From Kudoa neothunni (Eukaryota; Cnidaria), in the NCBI GenBank assembly GCA_964304625.1, contig OZ199839.1, positions 11,532,001-11,596,000 on the forward strand: DNA of 64,000 bases, written 5' to 3'. The notes beneath the pieces were generated by a model. That model searched no databases and was not told where the DNA came from. It worked only from the letters and a program-made list of their open reading frames with translations. The position numbers were made by a program, and so were the translations under genes. Numbering within the stretch: the first letter of the stretch is position 1; every line of letters starts with the position of its first letter. Below are positions 1-13,125 of this stretch, piece by piece.

Positions 1-3000
1 ATGGAAAGATACAATTTTATTTTAACACAGAAAAATACGTAAAAAATTATAAAGGTTTGCATCCTATAAAATGACTAAAAACATTTTCACGTGATATAAT
101 TTGAAGATTTATGCAAACATACAGATCATTTCACTAAAATTATAAAAAGTTAATTTTAAATGTATTATAAGGTTTTTTTACTTTAAAATTATTGAAAAGT
201 AATTTAGTAATTGAATTAGTTCAAATAATATAAAATAGATAAATAAATTGAGGAAGGTAATATTAGGTTATGTAGCCAAACATTAATATCAAATTTATTT
301 GTTGATGTTTAACAACATTAGTCATATTCCTATGGTATGGTATGATATGTTTTAGAGATTACTGTGAACAGCAAGGAGAAAATCGATATTTTAGGAGCTC
401 TAAAGAGGAAATTTTAAACGCTCAGTAGTGTTTATTCATTTTTAAAAATATTGAATAAGGTTCATACGTCTAATTATTTAAGGTAAGTTAATTAAAATAC
501 AATTTAGCGCTAACTACAGTAACTGTATACCAACTTAGTCTTTTACCGACATACTATCGGAACCAAGCCGTTTCCTACAATTTGTCCCACTAATTGATTT
601 CTCTTACAGAAATTTTTCATTTTTCTTTATTTCATAAAAAATTTTAAATTATAGAAAAATGAGAATTTTTTTGAAGTATTTATCAACACTATATTGATTT
701 TATTTATTGATTATATTGATTTCACGTGAATCCCAATATACTCAACGTAAGATTTATTCCCATTTTACGAGATAATTCTTGTTGGTCTAAAATTTATTAA
801 GTTACTCTTTTTTATGATAAAAAGTGAAAATTTTTCAAAAACCAAATGAATTAACAGGACGAATTGTAGGAATCAACATTTCTGGTGGTTTATGTGATAC
901 CGCCCGAATTTGGCACACATATTGTAGCTTAGTCCAATTTTGTGTAAAACCTTAATAGAGACTTTATCGATTGATATTCGCAATATTAATCTTGATTAGA
1001 CATTTAATAGACCACATGTCGATATTTTCCTAAATTCAAGCTGAAATGATCTAAATCTTTAAGCTTTTTATATTTTAGCAAAAATTAAATTTTTATCATA
1101 AAAATGTATTTGGCTATTTGAATGACATTTAAAATGAAAACGATTGATATCTACTTATCGCATTTTTCCTTTTTTATCCAATATTTATTAGTTTTTACTT
1201 TTCCGCATAATATCAGGGTCATATTCAAAATATGCCATAACAAAGTGCATGAGATTACATGATGTTATATTTAGATGATTATTATTATTATTATTGTTAT
1301 TATTCTTTTGTCGGAAAGGTGATTATATATTTTTTTTCACTAACCCATTCTTTTTTTAGGAAAAATAACGTGATCAAATTTAACGAGCGCATGTGGTGAT
1401 TAATTAGATTATACAATCTGATTATTCGATTTAGATATTCCGATTAATCATTGAAATAATAAAAATACTCCGCATAATATACACCAATGTATTAACATCA
1501 TAAAACAACACTTAATTTAAATTAAATTAAATTGTTGGAAAGAATTTGACGGAGACATCAGCTTCAGAATTAATAGTTGAACAAAATATTATGTATTTAC
1601 ACGCGGATAATCTAATTTTTTATTAATCTGATTTGTACGCTACCAAAATGACTTTACTAAATTAGATTCGTATTCAAGTTGTGATATTTTATTGAATAAT
1701 AGTAACCTTTCCCCTCTATATTTTATTCATTTTATATTTTAGTAAAATGTTACAAATTACAAATAAAATTGAGGTAATGGTGTAGCTCCACAAATAAAGC
1801 CTGTTGTGCATGTTTAATCTTCCCGATTTTATTAAAAATTGAATTTTCGCGATTTTAAAATGCGGATCAACCACAAATTAGTTTCAAGGTATAATTATAA
1901 AATTTTAGCATTAATCTTCATTCGGCTCATATCGAGATACGCGCATTAGAATGCTCATGCAACATTGATGTAGTTTTTTTACTTAATTATGACTTATAAA
2001 CTTATATATCATTAAATTATTATTATTTTTTAAAGATACTTTCACCTCGCGATAATATTAAACGAGTGATTTATTATCAAACGTCTCTTTCGATATAAAT
2101 AAGACGATAGATGTAAATTTTGTTGCACTTACCTATACATAACATTCACTTAAAAATTGTCTAGCTTATATATTTTTTAATTACTTATATAATGCGTCTA
2201 CAGTAAGTTAAGCGTCAAATACGTGAATCACATATAATTTTTTACGTCATTGACGCAATTTAATGAGGTAATAATAAAAAAAAGGTTTTTGCAATAAATG
2301 TAATTATTATAATTTATAACTGAATGATTTTATCGAATATATAAAGGTTCCATTTGTGTCGTGGTATTATTATCATGATAAACTGCTAAAAGTTTTGTTT
2401 GTTTTTATGTAAGCTTTCAACATTTTGTTATTTATATTTGTAAAGTATTGATAAATTTTTTAGGAATATCCTATATAATATTTTAAATACATAAGAAAAC
2501 GATCAAGAATTAATTTACTTTTAAAACAGGTTTCTCTATATGCGAAATATGGTTTAGTTTCTAATTATAGACAACCGCTTAACTACTAATTATCAAACCA
2601 TATGAATTGAACGTTATACTTAATTATGTTTGGTCCTATATTTCTCACTAACTTAAAAATATCAAATAAATAATTAAATCAAAACAGATGCATAAATTAA
2701 TATTAAATTTTAGAATAGCCGTCTACTCCATGCAAATAAACAAGATATTGAAAGTAAACAAAATCTCATTTTAATTCATGGTTTAATATTAGTATGTCAT
2801 GTATAGGGTAGGTTACTAGTTAAGAATTGTAAGGATTAACAAATAAGTATGTTTACAATAATCGTATTAAATATTTGTTAAACTTGTTGTCTTACAAAAA
2901 ATTAGAAATACTCCCATTAATCTTTTTATATTGATCGTAATCATTCTTCATCGAGATACATATCCAATAGGATTTTTACGTACACTTTGAGCACATATAT

Positions 3001-3312
3001 GAATTTTTTCGGCAATTTTGTTGCTATCTTCAGATTATGTATTATTATTTATTATACAATTGATAATTTTTACTTTTAACGAATTACGCCTACGACAAGT
3101 TTTTCATCTGTCAGAGCTTCAGAGTAATTTTTTTCGATTAAAAATGTCATTAGTTTTTCACTATCAAACAGTAAACTGTAAAATTGACGCTGACCCTTGG
3201 TTAACACCATGATGTGGAGTGAGTTTAACAACGCGCTAACAAGGAATCACTGCATTTTCCGAATTTCTATTATTATCAATTGAAATTTAATAATGTGGAC
3301 ATGAGTTGAACA
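1..3312. other. gene-poor AT-rich stretch
   Basis: No convincing gene was seen here. The sequence is AT-rich with frequent stops in all frames. A short ATT-type microsatellite lies near 1277-1305. The one longer reading frame (3018-3212) has no recognisable features and is probably chance. Confidence 0.5.
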
Positions 3313-3391
3313 TGGTATCGGAATGAGTATCGGCGAGTACTGAAATTTGGAGTACTCGTTTTAAAAAATGTGGTATCGGTGCAACCCCTAC
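3313..3391. mobile_element. solitary hAT-like element terminus
   Basis: Read inward from 3391 on the minus strand, the sequence starts GTAGGGGTTGCACCGATACC, which resembles the terminal repeats of several hAT families (CAGGGG-TTGCACCGATACC type). Inside it, the GTACTC and GGTATCGG words recur in inverted orientation, giving a subterminal palindrome (3313-3391). No partner terminus or transposase was found next to it. It may be a solo end or the edge of a short non-autonomous copy. Confidence 0.4.
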
Positions 3392-5675
3392 TTATTATAA
3401 TGGATGAAAATCGTCTTTTATAGTTCGCATGGTATAAAATAATTTAAACCGAGAATTATTGCAAAAGTTATTTTGAAACTTTCAATCTATCAAGGAAAAA
3501 TCATTTAGTCATATGTATTAGCGGGGAAAAGTATTATACAAATACCGAGATGACCAGGGGGAGCTGCAGTTCCACAATTCCATACACGTGCTGCCACTGG
3601 TAGATTCTAAAACGATGTATAACTTGAGATATTTCTTTACGGTTCTTACAACATATTGAGTTATTTTTAGATCATAAAAATTCTATTCATTTTTATCTAG
3701 TTACAGAAATTTTTTCGCTGTGGTGAGTTAACGATAAAAATTCCGACGATAAGAACAAAAGAACTTTTTTCATGACTTACATCATCGGAAAAATATCGAA
3801 AGATCTTTAATTTTTTTATTTGTAAAAACACTTGAAATAGAAATTAAAAGTCATTTCTAATTGATAATTTTGTGATTGCTGGTGATCCCATCAATAAAGC
3901 ACCGATATGGATCTTTAGTCTCCTTCAAGAAAACAGAAAGATTTTAATTGTTCGATTTAAAACGTTTCTAAGAAAATAAAAAGCGTTTATGATTTTAGAT
4001 CTATTATCTTATGGAATATTAGCGTTCGACTTTTCCAATTATCTTTACACAGTGACTGAACTTGCCATTGTATTTCTATCCACGGTGTCAGCGTCTTGCA
4101 TATCTTATTTTAACATTTAATTATTTCTTTCATTTTAAATTATATTATCGTTTATCTTTGTATTTTTGGTATTAACCGAAAAGCGAACAACGAGTTTGGT
4201 TTCTTTGTTACATAAGGCACGACCAAATTTGTTTATTAAAAAAAGTCTAGGTCTACTAGGATCTTTATTTTGAGATTAAGACACAAAAAGGCACTTTCGT
4301 TTTGGTATGACTTACCGTTCCTAAATATTCCAAATAATTTTCAAATGGATTGCTAACAAGTTGAGATGACGAAAAATAATTACATGGCTCAATATCTCTT
4401 ATAGACTTGAAAAGTATTTTCGAAGATGACCCCACAATAATCTCTTCTACGTTTGATATTCAAAGGTCATCATTCCTCTCTTTAAAAATGGTAATTGTCG
4501 ATATTTATAATAGCCAATATATCAACTTTATTAACCGACCAAAAGGCTTTTAATCCATATATGGAAGTATGGTGGAGGTGAACTGTCTAAACTGACATCT
4601 GACCAAAATAGCGATTAACCATTTACTGATCATTAGATTTTCATTTTGGAGAGAGAATTTGCAAGGCGTTCAGGCAACGTTAGCCATAACACTCGGATTA
4701 GAGGTAACTTACCATATTTTGTGTTAGGTGCAATTTTTACGCTATCGAAATAAGATTATATTGAAATCTCTTTTGTAGGACCATCTATCTAGGAATCGCT
4801 TAAATTATGAGGATTCGTATGAAAGAGGTCATCTTTTAAAATCAGAATTCGGAAAATATTAATAGATTTCTATTTATTAAGTTAATTAATTAGATAAAAT
4901 GAATAAATTTTCCTAAAAGCCAAAAATCATTTTCTGGGTTGTATTTTTTGTTTATTTTCGAAAGTTAATAGTACAAAATTGAGTTCGATTGATTTGAATA
5001 AAATAATCTATTGAAAGATTTAAATTAATAATATGATGTTTAGATGTACTAAATGAATTTTAATGTGTAAACAATGGATATGCTAAAATCCAACTCAACT
5101 CCAAGGTGTAAATTAGTTACTAATCGTTGTTATGTTTTGTTCAAAAATAACTCGAAGAGATTTGGAAAATTCAATATATACTTGTGACACTTTCTTTTTA
5201 ATTCATTTTTACAATAAGAATATTATCTAAAATTCAGTTTATTATAAATATTTTTTTCAATATATAATATAAACTTTATAAAATTAATAATAAACGATTT
5301 TTTTATGAAAACACAATTATCATATTTCCATAGATACAAGCAGTCGTATGGTATAATGATTTTCATACATAACATTTTTAAAACAAGGATTAATGCTTAT
5401 CTATGATTAGCCGTTCCTTTTTAACCACATGGGAGGTGGAATTAAATATTCAAAACAAGTAGCAATATTCCATCCCTATTGGTGTCTAATATTTTGTTTT
5501 CTTAAAGTAAGAGGAATTTTATTTAGCAATAACCACAAAAATGTTACATAATAGTTTTTTCAGTCTAGCCTATTTCTCTTTCTAGAATTGTTTATAAAAA
5601 ACAAATTGTAAGGCAGTGATTCTGGTCACGTATTTAGAATTCAAATTCAAAATCTTTAATCTATTTTGAAGCGTT
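3392..5675. other. gene-poor stretch with one exon-like segment
   Basis: No assignable gene. A 45-codon open segment at 3522-3659 (+) follows a tattag acceptor-like site and encodes a balanced, non-AT-biased peptide including YRDDQGELQFHNSIHVLPL. It is more GC-rich than its surroundings and could be an isolated exon or a transposon scrap, but I do not recognise it. The remainder shows no coding pattern. Confidence 0.35.
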
Positions 5676-7782
5676 ATGAAACATCTTACCCAAATAATTA
5701 TTTACAATGTATTATTGTTATCACCATTTTCGGCGGAAGGAAACAAAAATATAGAGGTAATTGTTAAAGTATTATTATTCTTCGAACTGTATAAATAATA
5801 ATTACAGCATGGAATTAACGTATTCCAATCTCCATCGATCAATTGGATAAAATGTATGAGAGACATGAAATTCCTCATCATGACAAAAAATGGTTCACCA
5901 AATTGAATATGCGTATTGACTCCCAGTTAAGTATTTAATTTCGAATATAAACACTAAAGTTTTATCTTTAAAAATAATTTAGTTCTCTTATACACACATA
6001 ATAATTTATTTAATAATATTAGATGAAAAACGAGGTAAATATATGCATAATTATTTTATACGAAAATAATTATAAATAACTTTTTTTAAATATAAAAAAA
6101 TAAAATAAATTTACTTTATATCAAATTTTATCAAAAAATATTATTTTTGATTACATTTCTCTAATAGAGCGTTCGTATGGCGATAAGACAGAAGAGATAC
6201 TTTTCCGTTTGTGTAGCTGGGAAACTAATAATGACCCCCTAAAATTTCATTTGTTCTATATCTATTCGCTGGATTTCAAATATAAGTAAAACTCATTATA
6301 TTTAATATAAAAAAATCTAGATCGCTTAATTAAGGTACAATGACGATCAATTCAATGAGATTATTGAAAAAGATAAGGACAAAATTTATCAGCTTGAGCA
6401 TTTGACAGTGCTCACGTTTAACCAACTGAAATTAAATGAAACTTCGAGTGGACTATTAGAGTTGCTGCACCAAAAATTACAATTTTGAAGAATCAGTGAC
6501 AATTTTATTTTAACAATTATGATACAATATTATTAATAGAAGATGGTAAAAAATCATTTATTTATTTGACATACTCTGAATTTTCCATCGGAATATTTAC
6601 CAATAATCTCGACCAATACGACAATTGGATGATGAGAGAATTTTCGGTTAGGAATCAAAAGTTCACCGCGATTGGAAACAACTTTTATTGTATGGGTGGA
6701 TTCACAATCTTATTTGCAACACATCACAAGTTGTATAATGTATAGGTTTTATTGATTAATCGATAATCACATTATTCTTTGAATCTAGGAAGCAAACCAA
6801 TCTCAAACGAGTGACCAAAAAATCATTCATCCCTGTTACGTTAATGGTATACAAGAAATTTTTGACCCTAATAGGAGTGGAGAAAACTGCAGACAACGAT
6901 TAATATCAGAATATAGAAAAACATACATTGGGAAATATGACCTGAACGCCTGCATTAACTTAATTTCTTCAGTTATTCACGATTCAGATTTTAAGACTTG
7001 TGGTACTGAAAAACGCTGTAACTTTTCAAGTCTAAAGAAGGGAATCTTTCCTAGTGATGTCAACGAAGTCATGGTATAAGTAAAATAAATATATGAGTCA
7101 CAAGAAATGTAGATATACAATGATCATTTCAGTTTTGATGGTCAGTCGCTTGATTCACTTAAAAAGGAATTGATTCATCATTGGGATCGAAATTGTGTGC
7201 TTACTTCGAATGAGGCATACCAAATTTTAAATAAGATATGATAAATATTAAATTTTAATGTGGTTGCTTCCATTTGAATGTCATTTTCACGTTATTAAGC
7301 GATCCCTTATTAAAGAATAATGAATTAGTCATATCCTTGACAAAAATGTACATTATTAAATTTAATTTCCATTCATAAAAGGTCGATTGATTACCCCATA
7401 TCACATTTTCACCATATATTTTTCGATCCATTATATGCTTCTATAGTTGTAGATGATGAGAAAATATCAATGTGAATTGTAAATGTGTTTGTGGCCAATT
7501 TTGTTTAGAATTGATTTTCAAACTAAAGCTCATTCTTCATTATATATCAGTTTGGAGTATACGACAGAAACCTGGATAGAACATGAATCTAGCGTTTCAA
7601 CATTATCATTCAGAGAAGATGGAACCCAACAAAAATTCGTTCTATTTTCAATCCGAGTTAAATCGTTTAAAATTCTAACTACGGAATTAACAATTTTTAT
7701 TCTAGTCTCACAATTTGCGTTGGTTTATGTGGTATGCAAAATTCGGCGATTAAACTCAAAAAGTTTGGGCAAAAATTATTAA
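5676..7782 (+). CDS. ENTPD/CD39-like membrane protein, locus A (probable pseudoenzyme)
   Basis: ENTPD enzymes are ecto-apyrases that hydrolyse extracellular ATP and ADP. Exon 1 (5676-5756) encodes a signal peptide starting MKHLTQIIIYNVLLLSPFSA; a 51-bp intron follows. Later exons are about 6178-6287, 6334-6485, 6541-6750, 6790-7074 and 7113-7241. The best support is in the C-terminal half: NNFYCMG matches the family's SFLCYG, IIHPCYVNG matches DPCxPxGY, and YIGKYDLNAC...TCGTEKRCNF matches GTGDYxxC...CPYSQCAF with similar cysteine spacing. The last segment has a membrane span (LTIFILVSQFALVYVV) and a short basic tail, stopping at 7782. AATAAA lies at 7959. ACR1 (DAGSS), ACR2 (ATAGMR) and ACR4 (DLGGAS) are not recognisable. 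Several exon joins cannot be phased cleanly (in-frame stops after 6480 and at 7239), so it may be decaying or have exons I missed. Confidence 0.55.
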
Positions 7783-8531
7783 TAATTAATATCATATGTA
7801 TTTCTCGTTAAAGTAGATTATTTAACCAAAAAGTGTATGACTGTATATTTTTTTGTTTGCACGTTCGAAATACATTATTGAATTGTTGTTGCCCAATTTT
7901 AGTATATTTTAAAGGAAGCTGTTCTAAATTTTTTATATAGAGAATAATATTTTATTCGAATAAACTATTTTTTAGCAAAAATTTGGTATCAATTATGAAA
8001 ATATATATTATAAAATCTTTCAACACTTATTTTAAAGTTTACGTTTTGAAATAATGTTAGAATCGAATTATTCCTCCAAATTCTGTACAATTGTTATATA
8101 CCGTTTCAATTTAAATAAGGTTTATTTTTAGCACCGTTCAGTTAACTTTACTAATACTAATACATTCCAAATATATTTTTAATTCTTCGTATATAGATTA
8201 TTAAAAAAATAAATGTAATATATTTATTCGGAAAATGTTATATGGTTTGACAGATTACATACTAGTAATGTGAGTGGTTACACTCACATTACTAATCCCC
8301 ATAAAACCTTACAAGGCATAAGTCACCAATTCTTTGGCAACGCACAAAATTAAAACAATTGATTTTAAAAGTAGAAAATGTAACTGCTATGTATTTTAAT
8401 TTAATTTCTACCTTAATTTATTTTTTTACCATAACGAGTTAATATAGAATTCATTTTGAACAATAAACACATCTTTTGGATGAATAATTAAGTAGAAATT
8501 TAACTATAATAATAAAATATTGTAAAGGAAA
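7783..8531. other. intergenic region between convergent reading frames
   Basis: AT-rich 3' flanks of locus A (+) and of the minus-strand frame ending at 8532. It holds an AATAAA at 7959 for the plus strand, a TTTATT at 8417 (AATAAA on the minus strand) and the hairpin at 8263-8294. Nothing else was seen. Confidence 0.5.
8263..8294. repeat. perfect 14-bp stem, 4-nt loop hairpin
   Basis: TAGTAATGTGAGTG is followed by the loop GTTA and then the exact reverse complement. In DNA it is a perfect inverted repeat lying between two convergent coding regions. It could form an RNA stem-loop in the 3' region of either transcript, or be the remains of a tiny foldback element. Confidence 0.8.
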
Positions 8532-8804
8532 TTACTCAGTTATAGTAATATTTTTAAGTTTTCTGGCATTTATACTGCGTATTTCTCGTTCAAAATCCGT
8601 TTGATGTTTACTACTATTTAAACCATGATATTTCAAGCAATGTCTTAAATCAGAAAAATGAGCGAGAGGCAATTCTGAATGGAATAATTTTTCGTTTTCT
8701 ATCGTCAAATTTACGAAATTTGTCATCTCTGTGACGGTTACCATCTTACCATCACTTATGAAAACATTAATGTTGGAGTCATTTCCATTATTGTTTGCGC
8801 CCAT
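8532..8804 (-). CDS. hypothetical 90-residue protein or exon
   Basis: An open frame starts with ATG at 8804 and runs to the stop at 8532. The peptide starts MGANNNGNDSNINVFISDGK and has even, protein-like composition (VTEMTNFVNLTIENEKLF, then HFSDLRHCLKYHGLN) without signal peptide or membrane span. A minus-strand AATAAA lies about 110 nt past the stop. I do not recognise a family. It may be a small single-exon gene or the last exon of a larger one. It points toward locus A and is separated from it by the hairpin. Confidence 0.4.
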   Translation of the reverse strand: MGANNNGNDSNINVFISDGKMVTVTEMTNFVNLTIENEKLFHSELPLAHFSDLRHCLKYHGLNSSKHQTDFEREIRSINARKLKNITITE

Positions 8805-10675
8805 GCCTTCGCTGGTTTTGGAAAAATTTTATTATTTTATATTTCTCAATTAACGGCCTAACTCAATTTTTATTTCTGTCCTTCATTTCGTCACCAATTG
8901 AAAACAAAAATCTCAACGCGTCTGAAAAGTTACGAACCACACGTCGCTTCTAAATATCCATAAAAAACATAATTAATTACAAAATTTTTTATTTATATTC
9001 ATAATAGTTAAAGAAATGTTTTGAAAAGTTAAAGAGATAAATAATTTATTATAATCATATATGTAAATTAATTTTTAAATATTTCTTCAAATTACGAACC
9101 GCACGTGTTACACTGAATGTCAACGACTTCTAAATTATATTTATTACTTTATGATAATCAAAATAGTCTGTAATATTTTTAGAATATAATGGCACATTAG
9201 AATTCAAACTTTCAAAATTAAACAATATTTTAGTTTTTTGTGGTCGAATTTTCTACAAAATCCAGCCATATGAGCTTAACTAAAGCATAAATATCTACCA
9301 AAAAAATATATAAACTAAACATCTTATTTTATCATAATAAACCATAATCAAATTTATTTATTTTATTAAAAAGAACAGCAAAATAATTGGTGATGAAAAG
9401 ATTAAAACAAATGCGCAAAAAGGTGTATTTAGATGCGACAGGTTCTACAAATACCTAATATCTTCTATTATTAACTCGGATCTTTCTAACCTATCAAGAA
9501 GGAAAATATCTGATTAATTATAGACAATGATAAGTAACGATTCAAATCCTAATATAATACAGACTTAACTAACACTGTTAGGGAATGAATCAGAAGGTTT
9601 CATAAAATTTACAATTAAATTTTGTGGGAATTTAGTAATCCTGTCCAACATCTATAATAGTAAAAAAATTATTGTAAACGAATAGACGAAAATAAGCTAA
9701 GTTTAGCGATAGAAATGAAATAAACGTGCCCTTTACAAAAACCACAGTGTTTTTCTTTCTCCCATAGTTATGTACGGTTTTTTTCTTTTGAGTCTACATA
9801 TTCATAGTTAATAGATATACCAATATTTTTAATTTAAGTTGCAAAAGCTCAACTTTATTAATTAATAAATAGTAAAAATTGTTTATACATCAACTAAACA
9901 ATTCTCTAAGTAGAATTTCAAAAATGCGTGCTTATATGACATTGTTTATGTTCGATTAACTGGAACTAAAATTGCTGGTCCAAAATTTTTCAGATAATCG
10001 TGGTTCGACTGACTGCATATCGAGAGAAAACTAGATTGAAATAAAAAAATTATATAAATTTTTCAAAAAAACTAGGCGAAGTTTAAGAATTTTGTGAAAA
10101 TAGTAAATTTGTGGTGATTGGCTAAATATCCTACCTTTTTAAATAGAATAATGACATTAATTAAATCATAAATGTGTTTCTAAGACAAAATAAATATGGA
10201 ATTGTTTCGTCTACATCTACATCTACATACTGAAATATAGTAAGTCGAAAATAAATCAACGGCATCGAATCAGGTACTCTAAATTAGATTGATTTATTGA
10301 GAAAACAATTTATAAGATCAGCGCACACACGATTACTCGACTTGGTTAACACAGCTAAGTAAACAAATAGCGGGCATCTTACCGGTGATTGTAATACAAC
10401 CAATGCAATACACACCTCTAACATTGAAATTAGGCGCTGGCTATTCTTACGACAGTGAATATCATTTTTCCTACTTTAGATATTTCTAATCTGAATTTGA
10501 AAATGTGTGAATACATTTTTTTCATGTAGAATTTTTACTATTTATAAATTAATGTTAGTTATCTTAGTTCATACGTTTTTGGAATTATCCATTGCATTCA
10601 CCTAATTATTACGATAATAAACCAGTTATTTTTACATTTATAACAATTTATGTATATTTAAACCACAAGTTTACC
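8805..10675. other. gene-free AT-rich stretch
   Basis: No coding or RNA gene supported. A short CTACAT tandem lies near 10210-10228. The presumed upstream region of the minus-strand frame at 8804 is here, without a recognisable promoter element. Confidence 0.5.
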
Positions 10676-11771
10676 TCAGTTGTGACGATGTAACTTTATT
10701 TGCACATGATCTCATTGATTGGTCCACGTGTTGACGTTATGATCTGACACGAATTAATTGTATGAACTGTTATCATTTTATAAAATGTTTACATCATAAT
10801 TTAGCAAGTATTGATGATTTTTTTTAATTTTAAATAAAATAGACTCAGCCGAAAAAATTATACGCCACCAGTTGATAATGAATGCTATGTAACATTAAAA
10901 TATAAATCATAAAACAAACATAATCAGGAACCTATATTTGGTCATTTTTATAATCCCTTAAGTTTTTATCAAAAATATATATTAAAATATTTTTAATCAG
11001 GAGTCCAACAATAGTTAATCTGCTTCCCCTAGGTCTTTCGACAAATTTGACGTTGGATTGAATAGGTATATCTCTAAAAATATTATTATAAGCAACCTCA
11101 AATTATTTACTTTTATATTTATTATGATTCTTTTTTTGATTTAACATTTGGTTGCAGTTATGTAGGTAAATACATTGCTATCATCTAATATTATGTGGAT
11201 TTACGCGTTTTCTTCAGTATAATCATCAACATAACTTAACTTTTATATTATATTAATAAAATTCACTCTCAGTTTTAGGAGATATAATTTTTTTGGGAAC
11301 GTTTGTGTTGGAATTCGTGCTGTGACTACCACATTACATTGGTCCAACTTGATCAGTTTATATAGGTTTTATATCTGCATTTAAGTTACTCGAGGGGATA
11401 GGATAGATTTGGTTAATTCATATTTGTAAATGCCTTAAAATTGTATCACATTATTTTCAAAATAATTTATCGCATTTATGATCAATTTCATCTTTGGTCC
11501 ACATTGGTGGAAACTATCAATAAGCGCTTCATTTTTTCTAACGCCATAGGGGAAGGATTAATACTAAGAAAAGTGCCAAAAAATTAAAAACCTATACTGC
11601 AATTTATTATCTTAATTTAAAAAAATACGCTTTTTGAATAACATAGATGTTTTATAGACCTTTAAAATTAGACTTAGTAACGCTCTCAATAATCTGATGA
11701 AGTCATAGAGCATTGACACGTGGACCAATCAATGAGTTCATGTGTAAATAAAGTTACATTATCGCAATTAG
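10676..11771. mobile_element. 1.1-kb element with long terminal inverted repeats, family unknown
   Basis: The left end (about 10676-10740) and the reverse complement of the right end (about 11705-11771) share some 60 bp with scattered mismatches, including the blocks ATGTAACTTTATTT and CTCATTGATTGGTCCACGTG. The interior is AT-rich with no transposase signature, so this looks like a non-autonomous element. Target duplication could not be fixed with certainty. Confidence 0.65.
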
Positions 11772-12134
11772 GAAAACCTGCTGATTTGAATATGCGTAAA
11801 CAGCAAAAAGAAAGAAAAAGAATAGATCTTTGGTCTTAGTGAATGATAGGAAGTCAGCAAAAATGCCCACAACTTACAAATTAATTGGATTAAAATAACA
11901 ATTTGTAAAACCTGAAAATTCTATAACATTTTCAAACTCAGATTTGAAACATCTAACGAAGGAAAAAAGACATTCATTGTCACAAGAATAACCACTCGCT
12001 TAAAATTATCTAACTTCAACATTTTAGCTTAATAACAACCAAAATACATCAGAAACAGCATCGCAAAAGTACAGAAACAAATTTATAATTTCAAAAGAAT
12101 TAAATAACGATGGGGGAATATGACATACAGTTGG

Positions 12135-12821
12135 TTAGATTGGTTGAATTTTAAAATGAAGACTGATCAACGAAAATACGAAACATTTCAAATCTTGAAT
12201 CAGGTAATAGAACAATGTCAACCCCTCAGGATCACTAAAAGTTATTGTTATGGCAACAATGTCACAATAACGAAAATTATTACTTTGATTTGTTTACATC
12301 ATTAAGCGTTCCAATTTTGTCGGTGGCGAATGAGATATGAGTTGAGCCGCACACAATTTCCAATTCCTAATCGCTGTATCAACAACACCAACCACACAAT
12401 CAATCATTTACTTGGAGAGCTTCTTCTTTTGGTTTAGGCCAATTTTCGTCACTTTCATCCAGAATCTACACACAAACACACATATCAATTGATACTCCAA
12501 ATGGATCCATTAAAATCACCTGAGATTCAACGATAATGCGTCTGAACTCATTCATGACAGGTTTACGAACAAAAACCTATAAATTCAATTATTTGTACAC
12601 ATTCCCAGCCATACAATAAGTTTACATTTTTACTAATGCAACGTTCTTTTCGATAGTTGGATGAATTGGAATAACGTAACAAGCCTACCGCATGATTATA
12701 CATTGCTATTGGATGTGATCAGCTCAATTTTACCGTCAGGTCTCAGCTCAAACTTTAGATATTCGAGACCGTATTTACCGCTGTGGCCAACGTAATACCT
12801 CAAATAGAAATCCTCCTCCAT
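12135..12821 (-). CDS. mago: Mago nashi homologue, exon junction complex core subunit
   Basis: Mago forms a heterodimer with Y14/RBM8A and locks eIF4A3 on spliced mRNA in the exon junction complex (mRNA localisation, NMD). Six exons on the minus strand: 12734-12821, 12626-12684, 12520-12576, 12412-12465, 12284-12366 and 12135-12234. The five introns are 49, 49, 54, 45 and 49 bp, and all phases agree. The 441-nt CDS gives 146 residues, the same as human MAGOH. Landmarks in order are [90 protein letters not shown] and the C-terminal LHFKIQPI. An in-frame stop lies 31 codons upstream of the chosen ATG. Everything expected is present, so it should be functional. An identical copy lies at 51520-52206. 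Confidence 0.97.
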
Positions 12822-13070
12822 GCTCGATAGTGTCCTGATCGTGTGCGCATGCTTACGCACATCGTAATATGCGTAGGCATTGTCCAGATGCTTTCCAAAC
12901 CAACCTGAATCTTAAATTTACTAATTTTACGATTAAAATTTTTTGAATATTTTCAATTTACTCGAAAAACAACAAAATTCTTGAAATGTTTTTAAAAATA
13001 AACCCTGCGCATTCACACGAAATCAGAGGAAATGTCAGTAGTTGCATTTCGGTGTAAATAAATTTAATAT

Positions 13071-13125
13071 GAATTTAATTAATTAGAATTTAATTAATTA
13101 GAATTTAATTAATTAGAATTTAATT
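13071..13125. repeat. tandem repeat, 15-bp unit, 3.7 copies
   Basis: GAATTTAATTAATTA is repeated three times in perfect register, followed by a partial fourth unit. It is also internally palindromic (TTAATTAA). Confidence 0.9.

Noticed and set aside
12120-12305. Plus-strand 61-codon frame
   Set aside because: It is the antisense shadow of the last mago exons, whose splicing and conservation are unambiguous.
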